Shown here one piece after another: positions 35,204 through 43,669 of a stretch of DNA of 64,000 nucleotides. This DNA comes from Frigoriglobus tundricola. Lineage in GTDB: Bacteria > Planctomycetota > Planctomycetia > Gemmatales > Gemmataceae. Every line of letters begins with the position of its first letter. Position 1 is the stretch's first letter. Below the pieces are notes generated by a model, which worked only from the letters and a program-made list of their open reading frames with translations, was not told the DNA's origin and searched no databases. Location of the stretch: NCBI RefSeq assembly GCF_013128195.2, contig NZ_CP053452.2:992001-1056000 (forward strand), written 5' to 3'. Made by a program: the position numbers and the translations under genes.

Positions 35204-37663
35204 TTACTTCCGGCGCTTCTTCTTCTTGTCGCGCCGGTTGTCGCCGCCCTGCTGCGGGCCGCCGGTGTCCGGGCGGTTCGGGTCGTTGCGGATCTGGCGC
35301 CTGGACTGTTCGTCGGCCTGCGCCTGGATCTCCTCCATCCGCTTCTGCAACCCCTCCCGGAGCCGGCCCAGAAACCCCTTCGGCTGTTGCCGCCGCGCGG
35401 CCTCGATCGCCGCCTCGGCGGGGGTCAGCGGCTTGCCGTTGGGGGAACCGGGCTTCGATTGGGAGTCGGCGGTGGAGCCGTCGCCGTCGCCGCCGTTGCC
35501 GCCCACCTTCGGCTTCGGGATCAACTGCCGCTCGATGATGCCCCACGCGGTGCTGACGATGAAGTAGAGCGCCAGTCCGGCCGCCACCTTGTAGAAGAAC
35601 AGCGCCATCATCACCATCATCATCTTCATCATCATCCGCTGCTGCTCGGCCTGCGGGTCGGTCGAGGGCGGCATCATCTTCGCCTGCTGGTACAGCATCA
35701 GCGCCACGGCCAGGATCGGCAGCAGGTTGAAGTACGGCCCGAGGTAGATGAAGCTGCCGATGTCCTCCGGCGTGCTGATGTAGGGGATGTTCTCGCCCCA
35801 CCAGACGAGCATGTCCGGGGCCGCGAGGTTGTTGATCCACAGGAACGGGTCCAGGCGGAAGAACACGCTCTCCTGGAGGCAGAAGTACAGCCCCATCATG
35901 ATCGGCATCTGCGGGAGCATGAGCAGGCAGCCACCCATCTGGGCCGCCGGGTTGGCCCCGTTCTGCATCATCAGCCGCATCTTCTCGCGCTGGAACGCGC
36001 CCATGTCGTCCTTGTACTTCTCCTGCAACTTGTCGAACTCGGGCTGCAACCGCTTCATCGTCTCCATCATCCGCATGCTCATCGCGGTCTGCTTGCGGCT
36101 GGGGTACATGAGCAGCAGCCGCACGCAGACGGTGAGCACAACGATGGAGAACGCCCAACTGTTCGTGACGAGGTGGATGTTGTAGAGGAGCCAGTGCATC
36201 AGGTTGGTGAAGACGATGACCAGGTCGGTCCACCAGATCCAACTGGCGAACCGGCCGAGCCACGTGTCGGAGCGGAAGTCGGTGATCGTCTGGAGGGTGA
36301 GGGTGTCCTTGTACCGGTCCACCAGCGCGGGGTCCACCTCGCTGCCGGCCCCCATCAGTTTGAGCAACCGGACCTTCGACGGCCCGTTGTAGATCAGGTA
36401 ACTGTGCGCGACCTTCTGCCCGGGATCGAGGTTGAGTTCGTCCGAGACCGCGCGGAAAGTGATGTCGTCGAAGTTCGGCTGGTTGGGGTCCTGCTTCTTG
36501 TCGAACGGGAGCTCCGTCGTCATGCGGACGTAGCCCCACGGCTTCGGGTCGGCCCCCTCGTCCTTCGACCGGTCGTTGACCGCCGCGCCGGAGCAGAAGT
36601 ACTGGTTGCCGATGACCGCGTACGTGAACGTGCTGTCGCCGCGGGTGACGACCTCGCCCCCGCGCCGGTTCCCGATCCCCGCCGCGTCCTCGTACTGGCG
36701 GCGCGGCGTCCCCTTGTTGTCCCGCCAGCCGATGACCCCGATGCGGTAGATGCTGGTGTACCACTCGCCCTCGATCGGGATCCCGCGCGGGCCGGACAGT
36801 TGGAGCCGGGTCTTGCCCTTGTCACGGGCCGCGCCCGGCACGTTCCGCTTCTCGATCTCGACCCGCAGCCCGATGTGGTAGTCCTTCGGCGCGAGCGTAT
36901 AGATCTTGCGGAACTTCAAAAAGTACGGCTCGCCCAGTTCGGTCTCGAACACGACCTTGTGTTCGCCGTCCGCGGGCCGGTCCTCCGAGACGATCGTCCA
37001 GTTCCGCTCGCCGAGGAGCGGGTCCGGGTTCTTGTCATCGGGGCTCGGGTAATGGAAGGTGGTGTAACACGCGTCCGCGAGGTTCGGATCGACCGCCTTG
37101 CCCGGCTGGAGGGCGGGCTCCTCGTACTCTTCGCGCAAGAGCCGCGTGCGCCGGTGGGTCACACCGGGGATGAGGTACAGCGGGACGGGCACCTTCACCG
37201 GGTTGCCGTTGAGTTCCTTCTTCACCTCGCGGCCGAGGCGGTCGGCCTGATCGAACCGCGGCAAAACGACCTGTTGGACGCCGCCGCCGCGTGTCGTGAG
37301 CAGCACGCGGTTGTAGAAGCTCGCGTCGCCCAGCGCGACCAGAGTGGGCGGTTCCGGCGGCGGGGGCGGCGGCGCCGCCGGGCCGACCTTGGGCGGCGCC
37401 GCCGGGCCGACCTTGGGCGGCTCCTTCGGCCCCTCAACGGCCTTCGCGTCCTTGTCTTTGCCCTTCTCCTTATCCTTCTGGGCCGATTCGTCCTTGTCCG
37501 TTTTCGCCGGTGCGTCGTCCTTCTTCTTGCCCTCGACGGTCTCCGTTTTGGCCGGATCTTTCTTCTCGGGCTTCGGCAGGTGCTTGTCCGCGTACTGCCA
37601 AAGGAAGAACAGCCCCCCCGCGAGGCCAATGAACATCGTGACGTTGAGAGCGTTCTGGCGCAT
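35204..37663 (-). CDS. yidC: Membrane protein insertase YidC
   Basis: The 819-residue product is long for the family. The first transmembrane helix (FIGLAGGLFFLWQYA) is followed by a Lys/Asp/Pro-rich linker and a large periplasmic domain (about 105-440). The conserved Oxa1-like core follows: SWAFSIVVLTVCVRLLLMYP with the key Arg, a cytoplasmic hairpin (MKRLQPEFDKLQEKYKDDMG), MGGCLLMLPQMPIMMGLYF and LALYFIVSTAWGIIERQLIP. The tail is highly basic (RRDKKKKRRK), suiting ribosome contact. It inserts and folds membrane proteins with or without Sec. The ATG at 37663 was chosen over an upstream TTG. Confidence 0.96.
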   Translation of the reverse strand: MRQNALNVTMFIGLAGGLFFLWQYADKHLPKPEKKDPAKTETVEGKKKDDAPAKTDKDESAQKDKEKGKDKDAKAVEGPKEPPKVGPAAPPKVGPAAPPPPPPEPPTLVALGDASFYNRVLLTTRGGGVQQVVLPRFDQADRLGREVKKELNGNPVKVPVPLYLIPGVTHRRTRLLREEYEEPALQPGKAVDPNLADACYTTFHYPSPDDKNPDPLLGERNWTIVSEDRPADGEHKVVFETELGEPYFLKFRKIYTLAPKDYHIGLRVEIEKRNVPGAARDKGKTRLQLSGPRGIPIEGEWYTSIYRIGVIGWRDNKGTPRRQYEDAAGIGNRRGGEVVTRGDSTFTYAVIGNQYFCSGAAVNDRSKDEGADPKPWGYVRMTTELPFDKKQDPNQPNFDDITFRAVSDELNLDPGQKVAHSYLIYNGPSKVRLLKLMGAGSEVDPALVDRYKDTLTLQTITDFRSDTWLGRFASWIWWTDLVIVFTNLMHWLLYNIHLVTNSWAFSIVVLTVCVRLLLMYPSRKQTAMSMRMMETMKRLQPEFDKLQEKYKDDMGAFQREKMRLMMQNGANPAAQMGGCLLMLPQMPIMMGLYFCLQESVFFRLDPFLWINNLAAPDMLVWWGENIPYISTPEDIGSFIYLGPYFNLLPILAVALMLYQQAKMMPPSTDPQAEQQRMMMKMMMVMMALFFYKVAAGLALYFIVSTAWGIIERQLIPKPKVGGNGGDGDGSTADSQSKPGSPNGKPLTPAEAAIEAARRQQPKGFLGRLREGLQKRMEEIQAQADEQSRRQIRNDPNRPDTGGPQQGGDNRRDKKKKRRK

Positions 37664-37741
37664 GAGTACGGTCAATGAGGAGGCGCGGACGGACAGGGGG
37701 TATCCTAGTGAACCCGCCGGGTAATGACGGGCACTCTTGAT

Positions 37742-37850
37742 GGTGGGACAAGGCTTTGCGTCGTCCCACCGTTTTCGCTCTTACAGTTCCACCGTTTCCG
37801 GGACCGCCTACACCGAGCAATGCAGGACGGCGCAAAGCCGTGTCCCACCC
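37742..37850. repeat. Imperfect inverted repeat, GTGGGACA family
   Basis: GTGGGACAAGGCTTTGCG near 37743 pairs imperfectly with CGCAAAGCCGTGTCCCAC ending near 37850. The left arm also forms a small hairpin. It is the same family as the hairpin at 1402-1465 and lies in the region upstream of yidC. Confidence 0.75.
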
Positions 37851-37860
37851 CACAAACCGC

Positions 37861-37894
37861 GGAGCCCACGGACGGCCGGCCGTCCGTGGGCTCC
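37861..37894. repeat. Perfect 34-bp palindrome without a loop
   Basis: GGAGCCCACGGACGGCC is followed directly by its exact reverse complement. It lies 37 bases past the phosphoesterase stop at 37931 and before yidC, so it may be a terminator or a protein-binding site. Confidence 0.8.
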
Positions 37895-37930
37895 AGAGTT
37901 ATTCGGGACGCGCGACCCGAGATTTATCGC

Positions 37931-38677
37931 CTACCGGCCCTCGCCGAGACGGTCGCCGAGGAAGTTGTCCAGGTCGGGGATGTCGTAGATCTTGTCGCGG
38001 GTCTTCTGCCAGTCGTACTCGACGCGGCGGAACTTGATCACGTCGTTCTCGAGGACGACGTAGCACGCGCGCCAGTTGCCGTCCCGCGGCTGGCCGACGC
38101 TGCCGACGTTGCACAGCGTCTTGCGACCGTCCAGCTTGTACGCGAACTCGACCTCTTCCGGGCTGAGGAACTGCATGTTTTCGGTGAAGATGCCCGGCAC
38201 GTGCGTGTGGCCCTGGAAGCAGTACCGCTCCACCAGGGCGAAGATCCGCTCCATCTTCCGCTGGTTGTACACGTCCTCGGGGAACACGTACTCGTTGAGC
38301 GGGTTGCGGGCGGAGCCGTGGACGAACAGGTAGCCGTTCTCGCGGTGGCTGCGGGGGCGCTCGGAGAGGAACTCCCACCGCTTCTCGCGGGCCGGGCGCG
38401 GCTCGCTGGCGGCCTCGAGCTGAGCGCGGGTCCAGAAGATCGCTCGCTCCGCCGACTGATTGAACCCGTCGGGGTCGAACATCGCGCCCTGGTCGTGGTT
38501 GCCCAACAGCACGAGCTTGCTGTCCATCACCAGATCGATGCACTCGCGCGGGTTGGGGCCGTACCCGACCACGTCGCCGAGGCAGTACACCTCGCGAATC
38601 CCCTGTGCACGGATGTCCGCCAGCACGGCCTGGAGGGCTTCCATGTTGCCGTGAATATCACTAATTATCGCCTTCAC
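37931..38677 (-). CDS. Metallophosphoesterase, YfcE-like
   Basis: The 248-residue product has the complete motif series: [48 protein letters not shown]. It resembles the protein at 540-1280 in order and spacing and ends differently ([16 protein letters not shown]). It should hydrolyse a phosphoester with two metal ions; the substrate is unknown. The start is GTG 38677, which puts the DIHGN strand at residue 7; a good ribosome site is lacking. Confidence 0.88.
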   Translation of the reverse strand: MKAIISDIHGNMEALQAVLADIRAQGIREVYCLGDVVGYGPNPRECIDLVMDSKLVLLGNHDQGAMFDPDGFNQSAERAIFWTRAQLEAASEPRPAREKRWEFLSERPRSHRENGYLFVHGSARNPLNEYVFPEDVYNQRKMERIFALVERYCFQGHTHVPGIFTENMQFLSPEEVEFAYKLDGRKTLCNVGSVGQPRDGNWRACYVVLENDVIKFRRVEYDWQKTRDKIYDIPDLDNFLGDRLGEGR

Positions 38678-38825
38678 GCCAGAATCTCATAGGCGTCGCT
38701 GGCCGGGCTGTGACCAGTGTTAAAAGTAAAGTATAGCCCACAGTTCGGCGGTGGTAAACAGCGGAACAGGGGCGAACGCGGAATGCCGGGCAGGACAAGC
38801 GGTATCGGGCACGATGCGGGCCTCA

Positions 38826-39746
38826 TTATCGACCGATTGTGTCGATCAGCCCGGTTGTCGCGAGGTCACCACGCAGCGCCGCCGCCTGCTCGACCGTCAG
38901 TGCGGCGTGCGGCAGCCGCAGCGGGCCGAGATCGACGCCGCGCACGCGCATCAGCTCTTTCGCCGCCGGCAGGTACCCGTACCGCAACATGAGTGCGACG
39001 AGTTCGACCCCGCGGTACTGCTCCACGCGGGCGGTCGCGAAGTCGTTCGCGCGGGCCGCCGCGAGCAGCCGGTTGAACAGCGGCGCCGCGAAGTTGTACC
39101 CGCTCCCGACCGCGCCGCGGGCGCCCAGCACCACGGCGGCGAGCAGTTGTTCGTCCATCCCGAACAGCACGTCGAAGCGCCCGCGGTCGGCGCGGAGCAA
39201 GCGCTGAAACGTCATCAGGTCGGGGTTGGTGAACTTCACGCCCGCGAGCGTCGGGACCCGCGCCGGCGCCTGGTCGAGGAAGTCCGCCATCGGGAACGAC
39301 ACGCCGGTCAGAACCGGGATGTCGTAGAAGTAGAACGGCACGCCCGGTGCCGCCGCCGCGAGTTCGGCGCACCACGCGATCAGCACCTCGAGCGATTTCG
39401 GTTTGAAGTAGCTCGGTGCGACGGCCGCAATCGCTGCGGCGCCGATAGATTGCGCGTGGGCCGCCAGGCGCTTTGCGTCCGATAGACAGTTGCCCCCGAC
39501 GTGAACGACCACCCGCAGGGGTGTGCCCTTTAGCACGGCGGCCCAGCGCCCCGCGAGGGCCACGCGCTCGTCAACGGTGAGCGAACTGAACTCGCCCGTG
39601 GTGCCCCCCACGAACGCCCCGACCACGCCGTCCCCGACGAGCAACGCCGCGTGGGGTTCGACCGCCGCGAGGTTCAGCTCACCGGCCGCGTCGAACGGCG
39701 ATAGAACGGCCGGTACCAGTCCGACGAACGGCGTGTGTGCGTGCAA
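38826..39746 (-). CDS. Dihydrodipicolinate synthase/N-acetylneuraminate lyase family aldolase
   Basis: The 306-residue product is a class I aldolase barrel. It has GTTGEFSSLTVDER (pyruvate-binding), VPFYFYDIPVLTG with the catalytic Tyr, and LAGVKFTNPDL with the Schiff-base Lys. The YDIP and GVKF forms are nearer to N-acetylneuraminate lyase than to DapA. It would cleave or form a bond with pyruvate. The frame starts at TTG 39746, where AGGAGGGG in the adjoining dispersed repeat could act as ribosome site. No downstream ATG or GTG fits, so the start is uncertain. It lies downstream of the GH3 gene on the same strand. Confidence 0.84.
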   Translation of the reverse strand: MHAHTPFVGLVPAVLSPFDAAGELNLAAVEPHAALLVGDGVVGAFVGGTTGEFSSLTVDERVALAGRWAAVLKGTPLRVVVHVGGNCLSDAKRLAAHAQSIGAAAIAAVAPSYFKPKSLEVLIAWCAELAAAAPGVPFYFYDIPVLTGVSFPMADFLDQAPARVPTLAGVKFTNPDLMTFQRLLRADRGRFDVLFGMDEQLLAAVVLGARGAVGSGYNFAAPLFNRLLAAARANDFATARVEQYRGVELVALMLRYGYLPAAKELMRVRGVDLGPLRLPHAALTVEQAAALRGDLATTGLIDTIGR

Positions 39747-39895
39747 GACCCACCCCCAACCCCTCCTGAAGGGAGGGGAGAAAACCGAAGACCCCTCCCC
39801 AACCCCTCCCCCAAGGGGAGAGGGGCTTAAAACCGAAGACGGTCTTGCTCCCCTTCCCTCTCAGGGAAGGGGTTAGGGGGTTAGGTTCTTCCGCC
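39747..39895. repeat. G/C-run repeat between the GH3 and aldolase genes
   Basis: It contains several hairpins of the type CCCTTCCCT/AGGGAAGGGG and two copies of AAAACCGAAGAC. The border next to the aldolase start reads GGGGTTGGGGGTGGGTCTTG on the minus strand. This matches the right arm of the element at 23015-23183. Confidence 0.72.
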
Positions 39896-41482
39896 TTACC
39901 CCGCCCAACCGTGTTCCGCGAACCACGCCGCCAGATCCTTGGTCATCGCGCCGCTGTTGTCCATACGCGGCACCTTGTTCTGCCCGCCGTACTTGCCCCG
40001 CGCCTTCATCCACTCGTCGAAGCCGCCGCGCTTCACAACCCGCACCTCCGGCACGAGCATCGCCAGATCACCGACGCGGTGCGGGCCGTAGTCCTCGTTG
40101 ATGCGGGTCAGTTCGGCGTCGATTTCCGCCGCGTACCGGCCCGCGTCGGGAGCGGCGTCCGCGAACTCAATCAGGTACAGGTGGTGCCCCGGCTTGCCCG
40201 GTTGCGACGGGAACACCGGCCCGACGTGGAAATTGAGCGCGCTCACCCCGCAGACCGTCGCGGCGTGTGTGACGGCCTTCTCCACCTCTTCGCTGATGAG
40301 GTGCTCGCCGAACGCCGAGAGGAAGTACTTCGTCCGACCGGTGAACCGGATCAGCGGCGGGTCGCGGCGCTCGAACGCGACCGTATCGCCCACGAGGTAC
40401 GACCACACGCCCGCACACGACGTGAGCACCACCGCGTACTGCACGCCCACTTCCACGTTCGCGAGCGTGTGCCGGGTCGGGAACGCCTTCAAGGTCCCGT
40501 GCGAATCGAACTCGCTCATCGGCACGAACTCGAAGAAGATGTCGTGGTCCGGGACGATGCGGAGCAGATTGTACCGCGGGTCCTCGGTCGCGATGAACCC
40601 CTCCGAACACGGGTACACTTCGCAGAATTTCACGAGATCGCTGCCGATTTCCTTTTTGAAGAGGTCGCGGTACGGGTCGAACTTCGTGCCCCCGTGGACC
40701 ACCAACCGCAGGTCCGGCCACACTTCGGCCACCGACTTCTTCCCGGTGACCTCTTTCAGCCGGGCGAACAGCACGTACATCCACGCCGGAACGCCGCTGA
40801 GCGCCGTGATCGGCTCGTTCGCGCTCAGTTGGGCGAACCGCTGGACCTTTTCCTCCCAGTTGGTGATGAGCGTCAAATCGGCCGGCGGGAACGTGTACGG
40901 GCGCAGGAACTCCAGCAGCTCCTTCGCCGCGATCCCGCTCAGGTCGCCCGCCAGGCTGCCGTCGGCCTGCTTCCGCAGATCGGTCGTGCCGCCGAGGAAG
41001 AAGAACTTCCCCGTGAACAGCTTCGCCGCCGGGTGTGCGTGCCGGAAAAGCGCGGTGGTGGTGAACCCCGCCTTCTTGTTCGACCGGACCATCTCCCACG
41101 ACACGGGAATGTACTTCGTCGCGCCGCTCGTCGTGCCGGACGAGAGCGCGTAGTACGGGATCTGGCCCGGCCAGGTGACGTTGTCGAGCCGCGGGTACGC
41201 GTCCTTCCAGTAGGTGTTCCAGAACCACTCGTAGTCGCGGACGCCGACGCGGGCCTGGTAGTCCGCCACGGAACTGATGCGGGAAAAGTCGTGGTCGCGC
41301 CCGAAGCGCGTGTCCCGCGCCTTCCGGACGAGCTTCATGAGCGTCGCGTGCTGGACGCGGCCGGCGTCCATGCGGTCGAGGGCGCGGGTCCGGTGGTGGG
41401 CGTAGCGCAGCAGGACCGCATCGGCCGCGCGGCGCACGAGCCGGGTGTTAGTTAGCGGGGCCAGGAACGCGGTACTGGGCAT
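39896..41482 (-). CDS. GH3 family acyl-adenylating enzyme-like protein
   Basis: The 528-residue product matches the GH3 auxin-responsive family found in plants and some bacteria. It has the ATP-binding SSGTTSGATKYIPVS, YPCSEGF with the acidic residue, YLVGDTVAFERRDPP and FTGRTKYFLSAFGEHLISEE. These proteins adenylate a carboxylate and often conjugate it to an amino acid; the bacterial substrate is unknown. GGAGG lies 6 bases before the ATG. The aldolase gene follows after a 149-base repeat. Confidence 0.9.
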   Translation of the reverse strand: MPSTAFLAPLTNTRLVRRAADAVLLRYAHHRTRALDRMDAGRVQHATLMKLVRKARDTRFGRDHDFSRISSVADYQARVGVRDYEWFWNTYWKDAYPRLDNVTWPGQIPYYALSSGTTSGATKYIPVSWEMVRSNKKAGFTTTALFRHAHPAAKLFTGKFFFLGGTTDLRKQADGSLAGDLSGIAAKELLEFLRPYTFPPADLTLITNWEEKVQRFAQLSANEPITALSGVPAWMYVLFARLKEVTGKKSVAEVWPDLRLVVHGGTKFDPYRDLFKKEIGSDLVKFCEVYPCSEGFIATEDPRYNLLRIVPDHDIFFEFVPMSEFDSHGTLKAFPTRHTLANVEVGVQYAVVLTSCAGVWSYLVGDTVAFERRDPPLIRFTGRTKYFLSAFGEHLISEEVEKAVTHAATVCGVSALNFHVGPVFPSQPGKPGHHLYLIEFADAAPDAGRYAAEIDAELTRINEDYGPHRVGDLAMLVPEVRVVKRGGFDEWMKARGKYGGQNKVPRMDNSGAMTKDLAAWFAEHGWAG

Positions 41483-41495
41483 GGGTTTCCTCCGT

Positions 41496-41738
41496 GCGAA
41501 CGGCCGGCGCGAGCCGGCCGGTTGGGCCCACGTGGTTGCATCACACCAGGCGGACGGGCTTGTTCCCCGGGACCGCGGCCGTCTCGGCCGCTCGTTGCCC
41601 CCTCGTATCGCCCAACGTTCGATCGGCGGGCCTCACGACTCTCAGCGCTTTGTGGTCGAGACGGCCGTGGTCCCAGGGGAGGCCGAACGTTACAGCTCTG
41701 CGGCGGTCTCACCAGCCGACTCACGTCGGCCGTTCGCC
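41496..41738. repeat. Nested dispersed repeat, copy A
   Basis: Outer arms (GCGAACGGCCGGCGCGAGCC at 41496 and ...CGTCGGCCGTTCGCC to 41738) enclose inner arms around GGGACCGCGGCCGTCTCGGC and its near-complement. The centre is CCTCACGACTCTCA. A second copy is at 48924-49108, and a minimal version of the inner arms is at 53040-53103. It fills most of the 41483-41792 gap. Confidence 0.88.
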
Positions 41739-41745
41739 AAAAACC

Positions 41746-41772
41746 GAAAGCCCACCCAAAGGGTGGGCTTTC
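41746..41772 (-). terminator. Rho-independent terminator of the methyltransferase operon
   Basis: GAAAGCCCACCC and its exact complement flank a 3-base loop. On the minus strand the stem is followed by GGTTTTTGG. It begins 21 bases after the methyltransferase stop at 41793. Confidence 0.75.
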
Positions 41773-41792
41773 ATTTTACATCGGCTGACACA

Positions 41793-42503
41793 TCACTTGA
41801 CCGGTACGTCACCGGGCGCGCCGCGGTACCCGCGGCACACGTACACCCCGCCCGGCGGCAAGTTGAACGGCACGAACCGGAACCGCACGTTCTCGAAGTA
41901 CCGGCGGTACATCTTGTAATAGATGAGCGGCATCACGGTGAGCTGGCGGAACGTGCCGCCGTCAGCGATCGTGCGCGACGCGGTGTCGAGGATGGCGTCG
42001 CGCGCGCCCGTGGGGAACGAGGGCAGCGGCAGCCCGGACAGCACGTGGTCCACCTTCGGGATGCCCCGTTCGGCCAGCAGTTCGCCGAACTTGGTCGCGT
42101 CGCCGAGAATGACGTCCACGTTCGGGGCGCCGCGGAACCGGTCGCGGAGCCGGCCGCACAGCGTCGGGTCGAGCTCGATGACGACCAGCTTCGCGTCCGG
42201 GCGGGCCAGCCGCACCAGTTCGGCCGTGATCGGGCCGGTGCCGGCGCCGAGTTCCACGATGGTCCGCGCGGTCGCCCAGTCGATCCCGTCGAGGATCTTG
42301 CGGGCCATGAACCGCGAGCTCGGCGCGAACGACGCGATCCGCTTACCCTGCGTCAAAAACGCCCGCATCATGAGCCACCAGTCCGGCCCCTTCGGCGCGT
42401 GGGGGCTGGTCTTGGCTTCGACCGCGGGGCTCACGGCGGGGCCGGAAACGGCGTGTCCGGCCCCGGGCGTCGGGTGCGTCGTCGGCGCGGAAGGTGGCGT
42501 CAT
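41793..42503 (-). CDS. Class I SAM-dependent methyltransferase, phospholipid N-methyltransferase-like
   Basis: The 236-residue product has a Pro/Ala-rich N terminus of about 35 residues. A Rossmann methyltransferase follows with IVELGAGTGPITAELVR (SAM motif I), VVIELDPTLCGRLRDR (acidic residue for ribose), VDVILGDATKF and HVLSGLPLPSFP. These resemble PmtA-type phospholipid or rRNA adenine methyltransferases; the LSGLPLPSFP block favours the phospholipid group. Its ATG overlaps the hydrolase stop as ATGA, indicating translational coupling. Confidence 0.84.
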   Translation of the reverse strand: MTPPSAPTTHPTPGAGHAVSGPAVSPAVEAKTSPHAPKGPDWWLMMRAFLTQGKRIASFAPSSRFMARKILDGIDWATARTIVELGAGTGPITAELVRLARPDAKLVVIELDPTLCGRLRDRFRGAPNVDVILGDATKFGELLAERGIPKVDHVLSGLPLPSFPTGARDAILDTASRTIADGGTFRQLTVMPLIYYKMYRRYFENVRFRFVPFNLPPGGVYVCRGYRGAPGDVPVK

Positions 42504-43345
42504 TTTCTCGCTCGTGGGGGCTTCGCCAGAATGAGTTTGGTCCACGACGGGTGTGCGGTCGGGCTCGTGGAACTGAGGAAGTCTACAACGAGGCGGTTGA
42601 TCAGCCAGTGCTTCTCGATCTGCGGGGCGTGGCCGCACCGTTCGATCTTCCGGAAGTGCCCGCACGGCAACTCCCGGGCCGCCTCCTCTGCGGTCTTCGG
42701 GTCACACACCTTGTCGTCCGACGTGGTGACTAGGAGCGTCGGCGCGGTCACGTCCTTCAACCGCTCGCGGACGGTGTGCTCGAGCGTGCCGTTGACGGTC
42801 CGCAGGAACCCCTTCTGCCACAGTCGGCTGGCGAACTTCGCCCGGTAGTACCGCTCCATCTGCGGGTCCACCCGGCGCGGCTTGAAGAACACGCTCTTCA
42901 CCATCGCCTGCGCGTCCCGCCCCCGCACCCCGGCGATGATCGGGAGCTGCTCCTTGTCCCCCATGCCCGACGGGCACAGCAGCACGACCCGGTTCACCAG
43001 CTTCGGGTACTTGGCCGCGAACTCCACGGCGACCTTGCCTCCGAGGCTGCTGGACACGAAGTGGTACGGGGGCGTCTGGACGAACTGGTCGAGGTAGGTG
43101 TAGAGCTGCGCCACCAGGTACTCGACCGTGATCGGCTCCTTCGCCGCGATCCGGCGGTGCAGCGCCTCCCCCTCATAGGCGAGGATGTTCGGCGAGTAGA
43201 CCTCGAAGTGCCGCGCCCAGAACTTGCGGTTCCGGTACCAGGACTCGGCCTGCTCGGCCAGCCCGTTAATGAGAACGAGCGGCTGTCGGCGCGCGTAGTG
43301 CCGTGGGCGCAGGCGCTCCAACAGCCCCTTGATTGGGGAACGCAT
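42500..43345 (-). CDS. Alpha/beta hydrolase
   Basis: The 281-residue product has PLVLINGLAEQAESWY (oxyanion region), FVSSSLGGKVAVEFA (nucleophile elbow with SxSxGG instead of the usual GxSxGG), a late TTSDDKVCDP acid and CGHAPQIEKH for the catalytic His. The triad is therefore present. It is coupled by ATGA to the lipid-methyltransferase-like gene, suggesting a lipid or ester substrate. The ATG at 43345 has GGAG about 11 bases upstream; the longer frame upstream is non-coding in style. Confidence 0.84.
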   Translation of the reverse strand: MRSPIKGLLERLRPRHYARRQPLVLINGLAEQAESWYRNRKFWARHFEVYSPNILAYEGEALHRRIAAKEPITVEYLVAQLYTYLDQFVQTPPYHFVSSSLGGKVAVEFAAKYPKLVNRVVLLCPSGMGDKEQLPIIAGVRGRDAQAMVKSVFFKPRRVDPQMERYYRAKFASRLWQKGFLRTVNGTLEHTVRERLKDVTAPTLLVTTSDDKVCDPKTAEEAARELPCGHFRKIERCGHAPQIEKHWLINRLVVDFLSSTSPTAHPSWTKLILAKPPRARK

Positions 43346-43669
43346 AACGGGAAAGCTCCGCGACGCCAGCGGGGCCGCGACGTGCCGGCGGGTGATGTTA
43401 CAGGATAGCGTCGGGGTACTGAGAGTGTAGGAAAAAAGTGCACGCCGCGAGGATTCCGGACCGCGGGCCACACTTTCTTGGCGCGTTCGCGATTCCGAAC
43501 CCAATTTGCCCGCCCGGCGCGACCGGAACCACCGGCCCCGCGGCGCCCGCCGGGACGAGTCACGCGCCCAATCGTAACAACCGCGGCCAAAAAGCCTTTG
43601 CACCCCGCGCACGCGCGCCGCTAAGATGAGTCCCAAGCCACGTCGCGCAATCATCCGGCGGGAGTATCT
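43346..43669. other. Divergent intergenic region
   Basis: It separates the hydrolase start from the start of the zinc-ribbon/DUF1559 gene on the other strand. No long palindrome, RNA gene or convincing promoter pair is recognised, although both promoters should lie here. Confidence 0.5.
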
